The position numbers and the translations under genes were made by a program. Shown here one piece after another: positions 8,123 through 15,803 of a stretch of 64,000 nucleotides of DNA. Source of the stretch: Paenibacillus sp. CF384 (lineage in GTDB: Bacteria > Bacillota > Bacilli > Paenibacillales > Paenibacillaceae); the NCBI RefSeq assembly GCF_900106745.1, contig NZ_FNNV01000001.1, positions 744,001 through 808,000 on the forward strand, read 5' to 3'. Within the stretch, counting starts at the first letter, position 1, and every line of letters begins with the position of its first letter. The notes below the pieces were generated by a model. That model saw nothing but the letters and a program-made list of their open reading frames with translations, was not told the DNA's origin and did no database searches.

Positions 8123-8186
8123 TAACCTCTTGTTAGTAGCATAATGAAAAAAGAGCAGCTGCCGGCGGCAAACTGCTCGAAGGTGC
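8123..8186 (-). repeat. Cassette-boundary element copy 11 (box plus hairpin)
   Basis: Plus-strand CCTCTTGTTAGTAGCATAATG followed by a hairpin GAGCAGCTGCCGGCGGCAAA then CTGCTC (8153-8178). The hairpin core GCAGTTTGCCGCCGGCA (gene strand) recurs at 23940 and 8760. Located about 50 bases after the stop of the gene at 8236. Confidence 0.6.
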
Positions 8187-8235
8187 GTGGATGTAATTAT
8201 GTTACCTCTTCTTATTGAAATACAATACTTAATAA

Positions 8236-8634
8236 TCATTCTAATAATGTTATATAAATTTGATTTCCATTCCAACCATCCAATTTATATAGATGTATAT
8301 TGTATAAGGTTTGTATGTATTTAATTTGAAAATTGGTTTTGTCTATCTCTTCAAATGAATCTGATATTTTTTTATAAAACTCTATTATTCTATCCTCTGT
8401 TTGATTGCAATAATATACAATTTCTGTTTCAGTGCCCTGAAATTGAAAAATTGTTTTCTCAGGTAATTTTAATGCATTCCCGTTCTTATCTCTAAGTTTA
8501 TTTTCGAATTCGGTGTTCGTAATTAAATCCATTTTCATTCTAAAGTTAAAATTCGAGTAATAATTGTAGATAAAAAAAATAAATGAAATGAGTATGAAGA
8601 TCACTAAAAAGAAATTAATATATTTTGATTTCAC
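8236..8634 (-). CDS. Hypothetical membrane-anchored protein (132 aa)
   Basis: One N-terminal transmembrane segment (residues 8-27, FFLVIFILISFIFFIYNYYS) after MKSKYIN, then an extracytoplasmic, Asn/Lys-rich domain. It could be a signal anchor. No lipobox, no family recognised. Strongly A/T-rich compared with the right half of the window. Single gene. Confidence 0.6.
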   Translation of the reverse strand: MKSKYINFFLVIFILISFIFFIYNYYSNFNFRMKMDLITNTEFENKLRDKNGNALKLPEKTIFQFQGTETEIVYYCNQTEDRIIEFYKKISDSFEEIDKTNFQIKYIQTLYNIHLYKLDGWNGNQIYITLLE

Positions 8635-8725
8635 AGCTTAAATAATTGCACCCCCTATTTCATGACTTTAGCAGTAAGCGCATTACGCTATCGTACCTGT
8701 TCGTATTATTCCCTTCGAGATTATC

Positions 8726-8810
8726 TATCTGCCCGTTACTTCAACGAAATAAGAAGCAACTGTCGCCTGGTAAACTGCTCCTTATTACTTTAGCTGTAGT
8801 GCTCGTTGGC
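8726..8810 (-). repeat. Cassette-boundary element copy 12 (complete)
   Basis: Complete example: box CTGCCCGTTACTTCAACGAA (GTTA at 8734), a stem-loop with arms AATAAGaAGCA and TGCTcCTTATT (8747-8785), then TTTAGCTGTAGTGCTCGTTG (core at 8804). The two cores are direct repeats 70 bases apart. It follows the 81-aa membrane gene by 24 bases. Confidence 0.65.
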
Positions 8811-8833
8811 TGAGCATTACTATGAATGCACTA

Positions 8834-9079
8834 TCATAAATCTAATTTATACGCAAAGTAGAACACGAGACATAGGATTGCCCCTACAACAGGCAGCCAA
8901 ATCTTTGGAGCCCCCAACTTGTTATGGTTGAAGTAGGCATAGAAATTAAGTATCAACCCAACTACTGGGATAATCCCAACTTTGTAGAGCACGATGCATA
9001 CTAACCCGATGCAAAAGCCGACCCAAGAAAGTGGAGGTGCTTTTGACGGTCTTAGCGGTTTATATGATAAAGGTTCCAT
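8834..9079 (-). CDS. Small membrane protein (81 aa)
   Basis: Three short hydrophobic segments (about 18-36 PLSWVGFCIGLVCIVLYKVG; 38-50; 61-78 LPVVGAILCLVFYFAYK). The N-terminus is proline- and lysine-rich. Gene-strand AAAGGAACTGTGATAT precedes the ATG. No family recognised. Single gene ending 24 bases before a complete boundary element. Confidence 0.6.
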   Translation of the reverse strand: MEPLSYKPLRPSKAPPLSWVGFCIGLVCIVLYKVGIIPVVGLILNFYAYFNHNKLGAPKIWLPVVGAILCLVFYFAYKLDL

Positions 9080-9253
9080 ATATCACAGTTCCTTTCAGCA
9101 GTGCCGCGTTTTTATTAAGCGTAACGGTTGCCTTTTTGCTGGCTACCTTATCTTTGTGTTTATTGAGCTATAGTAGCCGTTAAATTATTCATTCGATTTT
9201 TTCAATTAACTGAGAATCATGTTGCGATTGGGCTATTGTAATCTATTAGCTAA

Positions 9254-9829
9254 TCAGTCATGTTTTGCTGTAAGATGACAAAAGTCAAATAAAGCATAAA
9301 GGATTTGCGTACTGCGATATGGGGAAGCAGGACCCTCCCTTTCAAGGATCTTATCTAACGCAATAGAAGCATCCCGATGCAGTTTACTACCGAAACCATC
9401 TTTTTCTCCGCCATTAAAACCGTTCTCTAATGCTATTGAAAATGCAATGCATCTATTACGTTTCTGTTCAGTTGGTTTATCAATCGAGCGTCGCCACGCC
9501 CATAAAGTCGCAATGGCTCTCATGTAGTGGTAATCATACATTTGGAAAAACTCTGAATCATACGGAAGAAAACCTTCTTTCCCTAGATTCGTCACAATAT
9601 CTTCCACGACAAAAGCGACACCTGTTCCATTCGTCAAATCATAACCCATGCGATTTCTAATCGCAGGAAAATGGAGTAGCAAACGATTTTCAAAATACGG
9701 GTCACGATTATCGTAGTCCTGCGCCCAAAATTCCTTATCAGCGTATGTCACGTGTTCTGGAAGTACAAGCTGTTTGTCGATGATTGCATCCTGCTCTAAA
9801 TATGGAAAATTTATGATTTCCTTAATCAA
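9254..9829 (-). CDS. Hypothetical protein (191 aa), TTG start
   Basis: Not recognised. Soluble and aromatic-rich (KEFWAQDYDNRDPYFENRLL; YDYHYMRAIATLWAWRR). The start codon is TTG (9827-9829), preceded by CGGGGGGACAAGG. This start overlaps the last 8 bases of a 59-aa membrane ORF (9822-10001), so the two genes appear translationally coupled. Downstream, a degenerate ATTAGC box sits at the stop. The pairing with a small membrane protein may point to a two-gene unit of unknown role. Confidence 0.65.
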   Translation of the reverse strand: MIKEIINFPYLEQDAIIDKQLVLPEHVTYADKEFWAQDYDNRDPYFENRLLLHFPAIRNRMGYDLTNGTGVAFVVEDIVTNLGKEGFLPYDSEFFQMYDYHYMRAIATLWAWRRSIDKPTEQKRNRCIAFSIALENGFNGGEKDGFGSKLHRDASIALDKILEREGPASPYRSTQILYALFDFCHLTAKHD

Positions 9830-10001
9830 CCTTGTCCCCCCGAATCGTGGATGTGGTGATAGGTGCTAGGTATTTCAATGCCTTGTATTCGTAACGATTT
9901 GAATGTCGATATTGATTAATAAGATGATAGGACAATCCTATGCATAACAAAATAAATAATGTAATTAATATGAAATAGAAGTATCTACGATCTCTTTCCA
10001 C
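9822..10001 (-). CDS. Small single-pass membrane protein (59 aa), GTG start
   Basis: Short gene with a GTG start (9999-10001) preceded by AAGGGGAAATGAA, an ideal ribosome binding site. The protein begins MERDRRYFYFILITLFILLC and continues IGLSYHLINQYRHSNR, giving a basic N-terminus, one transmembrane helix (about 8-25) and a short basic tail ending GDKVD. The stop overlaps the TTG start of the next gene by 8 bases. No family recognised. It is too short and GTG-started to be caught by simple ORF filters. Confidence 0.55.
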   Translation of the reverse strand: MERDRRYFYFILITLFILLCIGLSYHLINQYRHSNRYEYKALKYLAPITTSTIRGDKVD

Positions 10002-10044
10002 TTCATTTCCCCTTGTCTGTTTAAATATTGAACTTGCCGTTCTT

Positions 10045-10179
10045 TCACATAACGTTTTTTACGGAAGCGACCCCTACCATAAATTCGTCATCATTAATAC
10101 CAAGGGCCTTTTCAAGTAACGCTCTAAAGCCGTTCTCCCCACGCTCCATAGCCCAATAAGAGTTTTCATTCAGTACCAC
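10045..10179 (-). pseudogene. Short ORF or C-terminal gene remnant (about 44 codons)
   Basis: Coding-looking frame VLNENSYWAMERGENGFRAL then LEKALGINDDEFMVGVASVK and NVM stop (10045-10047). An AAGGAG motif lies before an in-frame CTG (10171-10173), but there is no ATG; GTG 10177-10179 is the alternative. Either a small gene with an unusual start or the tail of a truncated gene. The frame is blocked upstream by a stop near the box at 10211. Confidence 0.35.
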
Positions 10180-10210
10180 TCCTTGGCATCTTAGTGGCTT
10201 GGTTCTTCGT

Positions 10211-10236
10211 GACTATAGTGTCCCGTTAGTTGAATA
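10211..10236 (-). repeat. Cassette-boundary box copy 13
   Basis: Plus-strand GACTATAGTGTCCCGTTAGT then TGAATA (core GTTAG 10225-10229). It lies 20 bases downstream of the stop of the gene at 10256. Confidence 0.6.
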
Positions 10237-10255
10237 ACTTGATGTCGCTACTAGC

Positions 10256-10618
10256 TTAATTGCCTTCTTTTAAATCGTTCTTAGCTAACTCGATGGCTAC
10301 TGCGATTTTAATCTGAGACCGTTTACTAAGTCCCTTCATCCAAATCTCAATTGGATATACATCGACTATCGGTACAACTGATTTATCATAACAGTCCAGT
10401 TCTATCTTAATAACTGAGTGAGTATCTACAAGATAGCTAATGATATCTTCACCCTGTTCGGGTATCCAATCTACAGCGTGCGCTGTCTTCATCGCGGGAA
10501 ATGTCTCTCTAATAATTTTTAAAAACGTACGCTTGGAAATATCATTGAACAAATGAGATTTTGATGCTACTAATTGTTCACGATATGCCTGTTCAGTCAT
10601 AGTCCCTTTGAGTTTCAT
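10256..10618 (-). CDS. Hypothetical protein (120 aa)
   Basis: Not recognised. Soluble, helix-strand mixture: KRTFLKIIRETFPAMKTAHA, then SVIKIELDCYDKSVVPIVDV, then a basic helical C-terminus (KRSQIKIAVAIELAKNDLKEGN). A second ATG at residue 7 (MTEQAYREQLV) is possible. Gene-strand GGAACGGAGTCACC precedes the first ATG. Single gene; its 3' end is next to a boundary box. Confidence 0.6.
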   Translation of the reverse strand: MKLKGTMTEQAYREQLVASKSHLFNDISKRTFLKIIRETFPAMKTAHAVDWIPEQGEDIISYLVDTHSVIKIELDCYDKSVVPIVDVYPIEIWMKGLSKRSQIKIAVAIELAKNDLKEGN

Positions 10619-10771
10619 GTGGTGACTCCGTTCCTAAATGATGCGACAAGTGCGCGATTATCATTAAATTATTGTTACACTCATTCAAGGTAGCCACAAT
10701 GTTAACACACCTGTTGGCTTAACCAACAATTTGATCAACACTAATATTAACAGCTTCTTTAAAAGTTCCAT

Positions 10772-10836
10772 TATCCTGTTCCTTTAACGGAATAGGCCAC
10801 CGAATGCCGGCTTCAATCGTGCCCGTTCAGGAACAG
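10772..10836 (-). repeat. Cassette-boundary element copy 14
   Basis: Plus-strand TATCCTGTTCCTTTAACGGA and ATCGTGCCCGTTCAGGAACA, linked by GGCCACCGAATGCCGGC. The second box is translated as the C-terminal residues FLNGHD of the upstream P-loop/GNAT fusion gene, whose stop is 10813-10815. Confidence 0.5.
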
Positions 10837-12060
10837 CATGTAGATCTCCTTTTCGGAAAACCACTCAAAACCTAAGCTTTCATACAATCTTCTAGCAGGT
10901 GTATTTACAGAGCTCGTGTCTAGTTGAATTCTATTGGCATTCTTTAATTTAGCGATTTTCAGTACTCTTCTAACAAGCAACTGGGCAATCCCATGTCTTC
11001 TATAATCATCACTGACATAAAGGTCTTGAATTCTTAGTATTGGCTGTCCTTTTGTAGTGGAGAATCCCCAGTTTGTCGCAATAAATCCGACATAGTCGCC
11101 TTCAACTTTTGCCATATAAAAATCAGCATGATGAAAGTCTAACAGTCGTTCGAGGCTTTCTTTACACTCCTCTTCTTGGCTTTTCCCATAATCACCATTG
11201 GGGTACATATAATTTACTAGAAGTTTACTCGCCTCATTAAGAAGGCCTTCGGTTAGTTGCACCACTTCTGCCTCGGACATTGCGCTTATCATCTTACAAA
11301 AGACATCATCCCAGTCAAGATTTACATTTTCAATCGTATGGGCAGGGAAAGGAAGCGTATCAAGCAAACTCAATTCGATTCGCTTGCGGTTCTCCATAAA
11401 CCTAATATTTTGTTCCGTTGCGAAGTTGGGTTTGGAACGGATGGATGAAATCCATACCTGCTGGTCGCGCACACTAGGTTGGGTTAAATAAATCAAGACT
11501 GGATTCATAGCAGCAATACATTCGGCGATTCCGTGAATATGCTGCTTAATTTGGTTATCAGAGGCTTGATAGTGCCTTAGTAAATCATGGATTTGATGCT
11601 GAAAAACCACCGCTTCAAGTACATAAACGGTATCTGTATGGCTGGCATGCTCAACGAAACGAGCCCAATGCCGCTGGATCAGATAGGTAAACTCAGGCTG
11701 CGTGGCTATAGGCGAATCAGTCCAGCATAGCTCACGGGACTTCAATTCTGCATAGAGTGCATCTTGCTCACTGAACTCCTTGACCCCACGATAGGGCAGT
11801 AAATAAATGCTATCATCCTTTATAGCCCGTGAACGGATTTCGTCGGCTGTATTCGGATAACGCTCTAGTAAATCCTTATATTCCTCTGCTCGGAAGAAAG
11901 CATGCCAGTTTAAGCTCACGGGATGACCTTCGGCGCCTTCATCGTAAAAACAGCAAGATCTGCCTTGCTGGACGAGATAGTGATGTAATCGTTCCGCTAA
12001 CGTTGATTTTCCAGTACCGCACAATCCTTCGACTAAGATCAATTTGCAATCATTGCGCAT
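10813..12060 (-). CDS. P-loop kinase-like domain fused to a GNAT acetyltransferase
   Basis: 415-residue two-domain protein. Residues 1-260: P-loop NTPase resembling nucleotide or antibiotic kinases, with Walker A VEGLCGTGKST (10-20), a lid-like region and IYLTQPSVRDQQVWISSI. Residues about 265-415: GNAT domain with RIQDLYVSDDYRRHGIAQLL (acetyl-CoA loop, here R-R-H-G-I-A) and NTPARRLYESLGFEWF. The combination implies a phosphotransferase plus an acetyltransferase acting on the same small molecule, as seen in bifunctional aminoglycoside-modifying enzymes; the substrate here is unknown. The last residues FLNGHD are encoded by a boundary box. Single gene. Confidence 0.85.
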   Translation of the reverse strand: MRNDCKLILVEGLCGTGKSTLAERLHHYLVQQGRSCCFYDEGAEGHPVSLNWHAFFRAEEYKDLLERYPNTADEIRSRAIKDDSIYLLPYRGVKEFSEQDALYAELKSRELCWTDSPIATQPEFTYLIQRHWARFVEHASHTDTVYVLEAVVFQHQIHDLLRHYQASDNQIKQHIHGIAECIAAMNPVLIYLTQPSVRDQQVWISSIRSKPNFATEQNIRFMENRKRIELSLLDTLPFPAHTIENVNLDWDDVFCKMISAMSEAEVVQLTEGLLNEASKLLVNYMYPNGDYGKSQEEECKESLERLLDFHHADFYMAKVEGDYVGFIATNWGFSTTKGQPILRIQDLYVSDDYRRHGIAQLLVRRVLKIAKLKNANRIQLDTSSVNTPARRLYESLGFEWFSEKEIYMLFLNGHD

Positions 12061-12115
12061 GTGATACTCTCCTAACTACCTAGCACTTTTATTCCTATAT
12101 TTTACATCAACTTTC

Positions 12116-12173
12116 GCTATCCTGTCTGTTACTTCCAATGACAAAAACGACAGCCGATCGCAGGCTGCCGTCT
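12116..12173 (-). repeat. Cassette-boundary element copy 15 (box plus hairpin)
   Basis: Plus-strand CTATCCTGTCTGTTACTTCC (core GTTA 12128-12131), then a hairpin GACAGCC / GGCTGCCGTC around GATCGCA. Lies 30 bases after the stop of the VOC gene at 12203. Confidence 0.55.
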
Positions 12174-12202
12174 TATATTGCTGCTTACCCTATCTTAATG
12201 AC

Positions 12203-12631
12203 TTACATCTTATTACATCGTTTCATAATTGGATGATCTTCTTTCAACTGCAATAGATCCCATTGATTTCCGTACAGATCCTTAAAAACAGCAACTATCC
12301 CATAGGATTGTTCTACTGGATCTCTAACAAATTCAATGCCTTTAGAGGTCATATCGTTATAATCCCTCCAAAAATCATCTGTGTTTAGAAATAAAAATAC
12401 TCTTCCACCAGACTGATTACCAATAAACGCTTCTTGCTCTGGTTTGGATGCTCTTGCAAGTAGAATTGTTGTCCCTACTGAACCAGGAGGAGAAATGACT
12501 ACCCACCTCTTATCTTGCTCAGGCTGGTATGTATCTTCGATTAATTCAAAATGAAGCTTCTGTGTGTAAAACTCTATTGCCTCATCATAATCCCTTACAA
12601 CAAGAGCAATATGAACGATTGATTGCAGCAT
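12203..12631 (-). CDS. VOC family protein (glyoxalase/dioxygenase fold)
   Basis: 142-residue vicinal-oxygen-chelate protein with the two beta-alpha-beta-beta-beta repeats: IVHIALVVRDYDEAIEFYTQ (first metal-ligand His near residue 7) and, in the second half, IVAVFKDLYGNQWDLLQL, which carries the usual D-x-x-G-N-x-W/x pattern with a Gln/Asp region. Probably a metal-dependent enzyme or a binding protein; the substrate is unknown. Located 33 bases downstream of the Nif3-like gene, so the two may be co-transcribed. Confidence 0.87.
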   Translation of the reverse strand: MLQSIVHIALVVRDYDEAIEFYTQKLHFELIEDTYQPEQDKRWVVISPPGSVGTTILLARASKPEQEAFIGNQSGGRVFLFLNTDDFWRDYNDMTSKGIEFVRDPVEQSYGIVAVFKDLYGNQWDLLQLKEDHPIMKRCNKM

Positions 12632-12664
12632 GATCTCTTCTCCTTCGATTCATTGAATCTAATA

Positions 12665-13420
12665 CTATTCGATATGGTCTTCTACTAGTTGTATAATCTC
12701 TAAAGAGTCGTACTTTTCTTTCATTTTTTCAGACAAGGATCTCACGCCGAAAATCTCTGTGAAAGTGTGACTCCCTACGATCAGGTTCATTTCAATGAAT
12801 TTCGCATACTGGATGGTGTACAAGATTTTCTCCCCGGTAATATAGACGTCGCATCCTGAATTATGGGAATCACGAAGACTTTTAGTAGAGTTTCCCGCCC
12901 CTGTAATAATCCCTACTCTTTTTATTGGCTTATCGGAGTTTTTCCACGATTTTATCGTTTCGCCTAGTACCGAACTAACCCGATCACTTAATTCTTGAAA
13001 GCTAATCGGAAACTCGAATTCTCCAATACCAGGCAGGCTCCTACCCTCCATTTCAATTGATTGTTGAATAACATTATGTATTCCAATTGCCTTGAATAAT
13101 GAAGCACAGGTGCCAAATTCAGCATAATCCAATGGCAAATGAACGAAATAATGACTGATTCCATAGGTTTCCAGAAGTTTATGACACTCTTCTTTCATTC
13201 CAAAGACAAAATCCCATGCATCGTGGTGGGTTATTATGAGATCAATTTTCTTTTGTGCGGCTTGTTCGATAAGTTCAGGAGTAATATTTGTTGCATACCC
13301 AATTCGACGAATCAAATCAGGACCATAATTGTAAAATGCAAACTCCTCTCCGTAATCAACTGGCTTGAGGAGTCCGCCAAATAGAGTTGTCATTAATTCA
13401 TTAAATTGTTGTGTATTCAC
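12665..13420 (-). CDS. Nif3-like dinuclear metal centre protein
   Basis: 251-residue NIF3/YbgI-like protein. These form hexameric rings with a di-metal site and are implicated in GTP cyclohydrolase-like or other metabolite repair reactions, with the biochemical role still debated. Visible ligands: ITHHDAWDF (about residues 61-69), D(Y/A)-rich middle, and the C-terminal VGSHTFTEIFGVRSL. The canonical C-terminal GH..SE motif appears as GSHTFTE. Slightly shorter than the usual 260-280 residues. The start is at ATG 13418-13420, with TTGGGGGGATATAGG upstream. Confidence 0.85.
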   Translation of the reverse strand: MNTQQFNELMTTLFGGLLKPVDYGEEFAFYNYGPDLIRRIGYATNITPELIEQAAQKKIDLIITHHDAWDFVFGMKEECHKLLETYGISHYFVHLPLDYAEFGTCASLFKAIGIHNVIQQSIEMEGRSLPGIGEFEFPISFQELSDRVSSVLGETIKSWKNSDKPIKRVGIITGAGNSTKSLRDSHNSGCDVYITGEKILYTIQYAKFIEMNLIVGSHTFTEIFGVRSLSEKMKEKYDSLEIIQLVEDHIE

Positions 13421-13463
13421 CTATATCCCCCCAATAAGTATACAAGAGGCGTAACCAGGTAAA

Positions 13464-13991
13464 CTAGTCGACCAGAAAATCAATCTTCGCACCGAATCGC
13501 ACCCGCTGACCTTCCACGGAAAAATCGACGAAGCCGTTCACTGCGTAATGACCTTTGGCATACCCGTTGTCGCGGAAGTTATCGATAAAATCCTTATAGG
13601 CTTTCGGGTCGTTCTCACTATAACCGCCGCCTCGGATGCTGAACGTGTCGCGCAGCGGTTTGCCTTTGTACAGTGTCGTGGAGATGCCAACATCGTTCAT
13701 TGCATAGTCGATTATGTAGCCCGTTGTCAGCTCCTGGATTGGAAAATAAAACGGCGAAGCGGAATGGTTGATTGTGACGCTCGCTCCATCCCCGATATAT
13801 GTCAGCTCCGCGAAAATCGGAACTGCTTCCCCTCGGCTGTATTCGGGCTTCGCCGTCACGAGGCGATAGGTGAAATCGCCCTGGGTAACAGCGACCTCGG
13901 TCGTCGGATGAACCACTGCCTCTTCACGTGAGCCGCAGCTGGCTAGCAGGATGGAGAATAGCATAAGTCCAACAATTAGGTATGTTCGCAT
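13464..13991 (-). CDS. Lipoprotein, possibly BsuPI-like inhibitor fold
   Basis: 175-residue exported lipoprotein: signal MRTYLIVGLMLFSILLASC with lipobox LASC (Cys 19), then a beta-rich domain starting near ...VTQGDFTYRLVTAKPEYSRG. The phrase about flexible loads (EAVPIFAELTYIGDGASVTI) resembles the intracellular proteinase inhibitor (BsuPI) type of beta sandwich, but this is weak. CAAGGGGGATTCG precedes the ATG. The base composition is richer in G/C than the neighbouring cassette genes. Confidence 0.75.
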   Translation of the reverse strand: MRTYLIVGLMLFSILLASCGSREEAVVHPTTEVAVTQGDFTYRLVTAKPEYSRGEAVPIFAELTYIGDGASVTINHSASPFYFPIQELTTGYIIDYAMNDVGISTTLYKGKPLRDTFSIRGGGYSENDPKAYKDFIDNFRDNGYAKGHYAVNGFVDFSVEGQRVRFGAKIDFLVD

Positions 13992-14020
13992 CGAATCCCC
14001 CTTGGAATATAAATTTCACC

Positions 14021-14488
14021 TCAACTATTACTCCTCGATTCATCATAGTTTTTCCTTATAACTAAATGGGATACAGAATTCACTTTTTCATTAAGAAAGC
14101 TCAATATGCCTTCTGGATATAATGGTTTTAGTTTGAGTTGTTCGAAGGTGCGCCAAGTTAAAATAATTTCTTCTCGTTCTTTATGAATCAAGGTTTCCTG
14201 AATGTGAGCTTCATTAATCGAACCCCAATGTATGATGGTGCAGTCATGTCTCTTGTTGCCATCAAATTCAACAATGCTTTCATTTAAGCACGCAATGGAG
14301 CCGATATCAGATTGTAAATCAAACTCCTCAATCAATTCTCTCTGAATAGCTTCAGAAGCAGTTTCTCCGAATTCAACACCTCCACCAGGGAAGCGATAAA
14401 ATGATTCTGTTTTATCACATTGAACTAATATGGCTAAACCATCTTGACGCATTATTATTACTTCAGCTCTTAATTGAGGTCTGCTCAA
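14021..14488 (-). CDS. NUDIX hydrolase
   Basis: 155-residue Nudix protein: strand AEVIIMRQDGLAILVQCD, then the box FPGGGVEFGETASEA and RELIEEFDL (about residues 33-57). All metal-binding glutamates of RELIEE are present. Short C-terminal extension rich in Asn/Arg/Ser. Substrate unknown. AAAGGAGAGATTTATTT precedes the ATG at 14486-14488. No boundary box was seen at its 3' end. Confidence 0.88.
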   Translation of the reverse strand: MSRPQLRAEVIIMRQDGLAILVQCDKTESFYRFPGGGVEFGETASEAIQRELIEEFDLQSDIGSIACLNESIVEFDGNKRHDCTIIHWGSINEAHIQETLIHKEREEIILTWRTFEQLKLKPLYPEGILSFLNEKVNSVSHLVIRKNYDESRSNS

Positions 14489-14557
14489 ATAAATCTCTCC
14501 TTTAAGTAATCTTTCATGACTTAACGTATGACCAGTTTCCTCATTAAGACGTTTGTT

Positions 14558-15115
14558 TCATGTAGCTTGCGTGATGTTTATTACTTGTTGTTTAACATAC
14601 TCGACTTGATTAGAATCGCTAATGACAAAGTAAATATTTGCTTCTTGCTGGTCCGGAGCTATCCATAAGCCATCGCGGTATCGAGCTTCTTGCCGATCAA
14701 GGACATCTTCAAAAGAAACCGTGATATTTAGTACAGAACTACGTCCACTGTTAGAGATCCTTTCATGAAGAACATGAGACGGCAGATCAAAATATACAAG
14801 TACACTGGTGAACCCATTTTTATGAAAATTTGCGAGCAACATTTTACGAGCATCATGATCAAGGTTTGAATTACAGAGAATTAAATCTTTATCCGTATGA
14901 AAAATGGCATAATCGATTATGTTCTCTGTAATAGCATGCTTGAGAAATTTAGAATTCTGAGATGAAATTAACGTTTTGTAATATGTATTAAGGAAAGCAG
15001 CATGATTATCTTGGTCGATCACAACTGAATTTGGCAACCTATCTTCTAACGATTTTGCAAAGGTGGTTTTTCCGCTATGTGTTTTCCCAACTGTAATAAT
15101 TACATATCGTTTCAT
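14558..15115 (-). CDS. P-loop (AAA-type) small-molecule kinase-like protein
   Basis: 185-residue ATP-binding protein with Walker A VGKTHSGKTTFAKSLEDRLP (about residues 9-28) and an Asp in VIDQDNHAAFL at the position of a base/substrate contact, followed by LILCNSNLDHDARKMLL. The pattern matches zeta-toxin/polynucleotide kinase-like P-loop proteins that phosphorylate small molecules or RNA ends. Substrate unknown. CTGGGGGTAATGTGA precedes the ATG. Single gene. Confidence 0.8.
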   Translation of the reverse strand: MKRYVIITVGKTHSGKTTFAKSLEDRLPNSVVIDQDNHAAFLNTYYKTLISSQNSKFLKHAITENIIDYAIFHTDKDLILCNSNLDHDARKMLLANFHKNGFTSVLVYFDLPSHVLHERISNSGRSSVLNITVSFEDVLDRQEARYRDGLWIAPDQQEANIYFVISDSNQVEYVKQQVINITQAT

Positions 15116-15209
15116 TCACATTACCCCCAGGAAGCCACTTCTTTGAATTGTACCCACCTGCCTTACCGTTTTCTTCAGACAACATCTGTTTAAAGCGAGT
15201 ATCAGATGC

Positions 15210-15776
15210 TCAAACCATTTCATTCTGTTTGACCCAGTTTGGAATATGATGTCCAAAATATTTGGTTATCTTCTCGGCCTCGTTTAGAACAGCGCTTATC
15301 CCTGCCTCGCTGTAATACCAGTTCGTTCTGCTAATACGACTTTCATCTGGTTTTACTCTAAAACTTACGTTTGGCGGGAAAACAGTCTGGTATGTCATCA
15401 ATGCCCTCCTGGCAAAAAAGGACTTGCATACAATGACTGCGTTCTTAACGCTTAATTGACGCTCATTTATTACCTGCCAAGAATTCCTGGCATTATCAAA
15501 TGTATTTCTCGCTTGATCCTCCCTAAGTATTGCACTGTCAGGCACACCAAGAGATATACCTATTCTCTTCAGGTGCTCCCATTCTGTGATCTCAATTTTC
15601 GAATTTAACCCACCAGAAGGTATGATGTAAGGCGCAATCCCAGCATGATATAATTCTGATGCCATCTCCATTGGTTTTACATGACTCCCACCAGGCACTA
15701 AGATCACATCGGATGGAACGATTTCTTCTTCCTCAACAAATACAAGATCGGTTATGCAGTCAAATGGGTATTTCAT
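15210..15776 (-). CDS. YdcF family protein (DUF218)
   Basis: 188-residue member of the ElyC/SanA/YdcF fold. The core strand DVILVPGGS (about 23-31) is followed by IIPSGGLNSK, the conserved acidic E(D)QARNTFDNARNSW (about 87-101) and VIVCKSFFARRALMTYQ. These proteins bind a small nucleotide-like ligand; the function is unknown, and some affect envelope or vancomycin sensitivity. No membrane segment here, so cytoplasmic. AGGAGGCAATACT precedes the ATG. Confidence 0.85.
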   Translation of the reverse strand: MKYPFDCITDLVFVEEEEIVPSDVILVPGGSHVKPMEMASELYHAGIAPYIIPSGGLNSKIEITEWEHLKRIGISLGVPDSAILREDQARNTFDNARNSWQVINERQLSVKNAVIVCKSFFARRALMTYQTVFPPNVSFRVKPDESRISRTNWYYSEAGISAVLNEAEKITKYFGHHIPNWVKQNEMV

Positions 15777-15803
15777 AGTATTGCCTCCTCACCCTGGCAC
15801 GAT

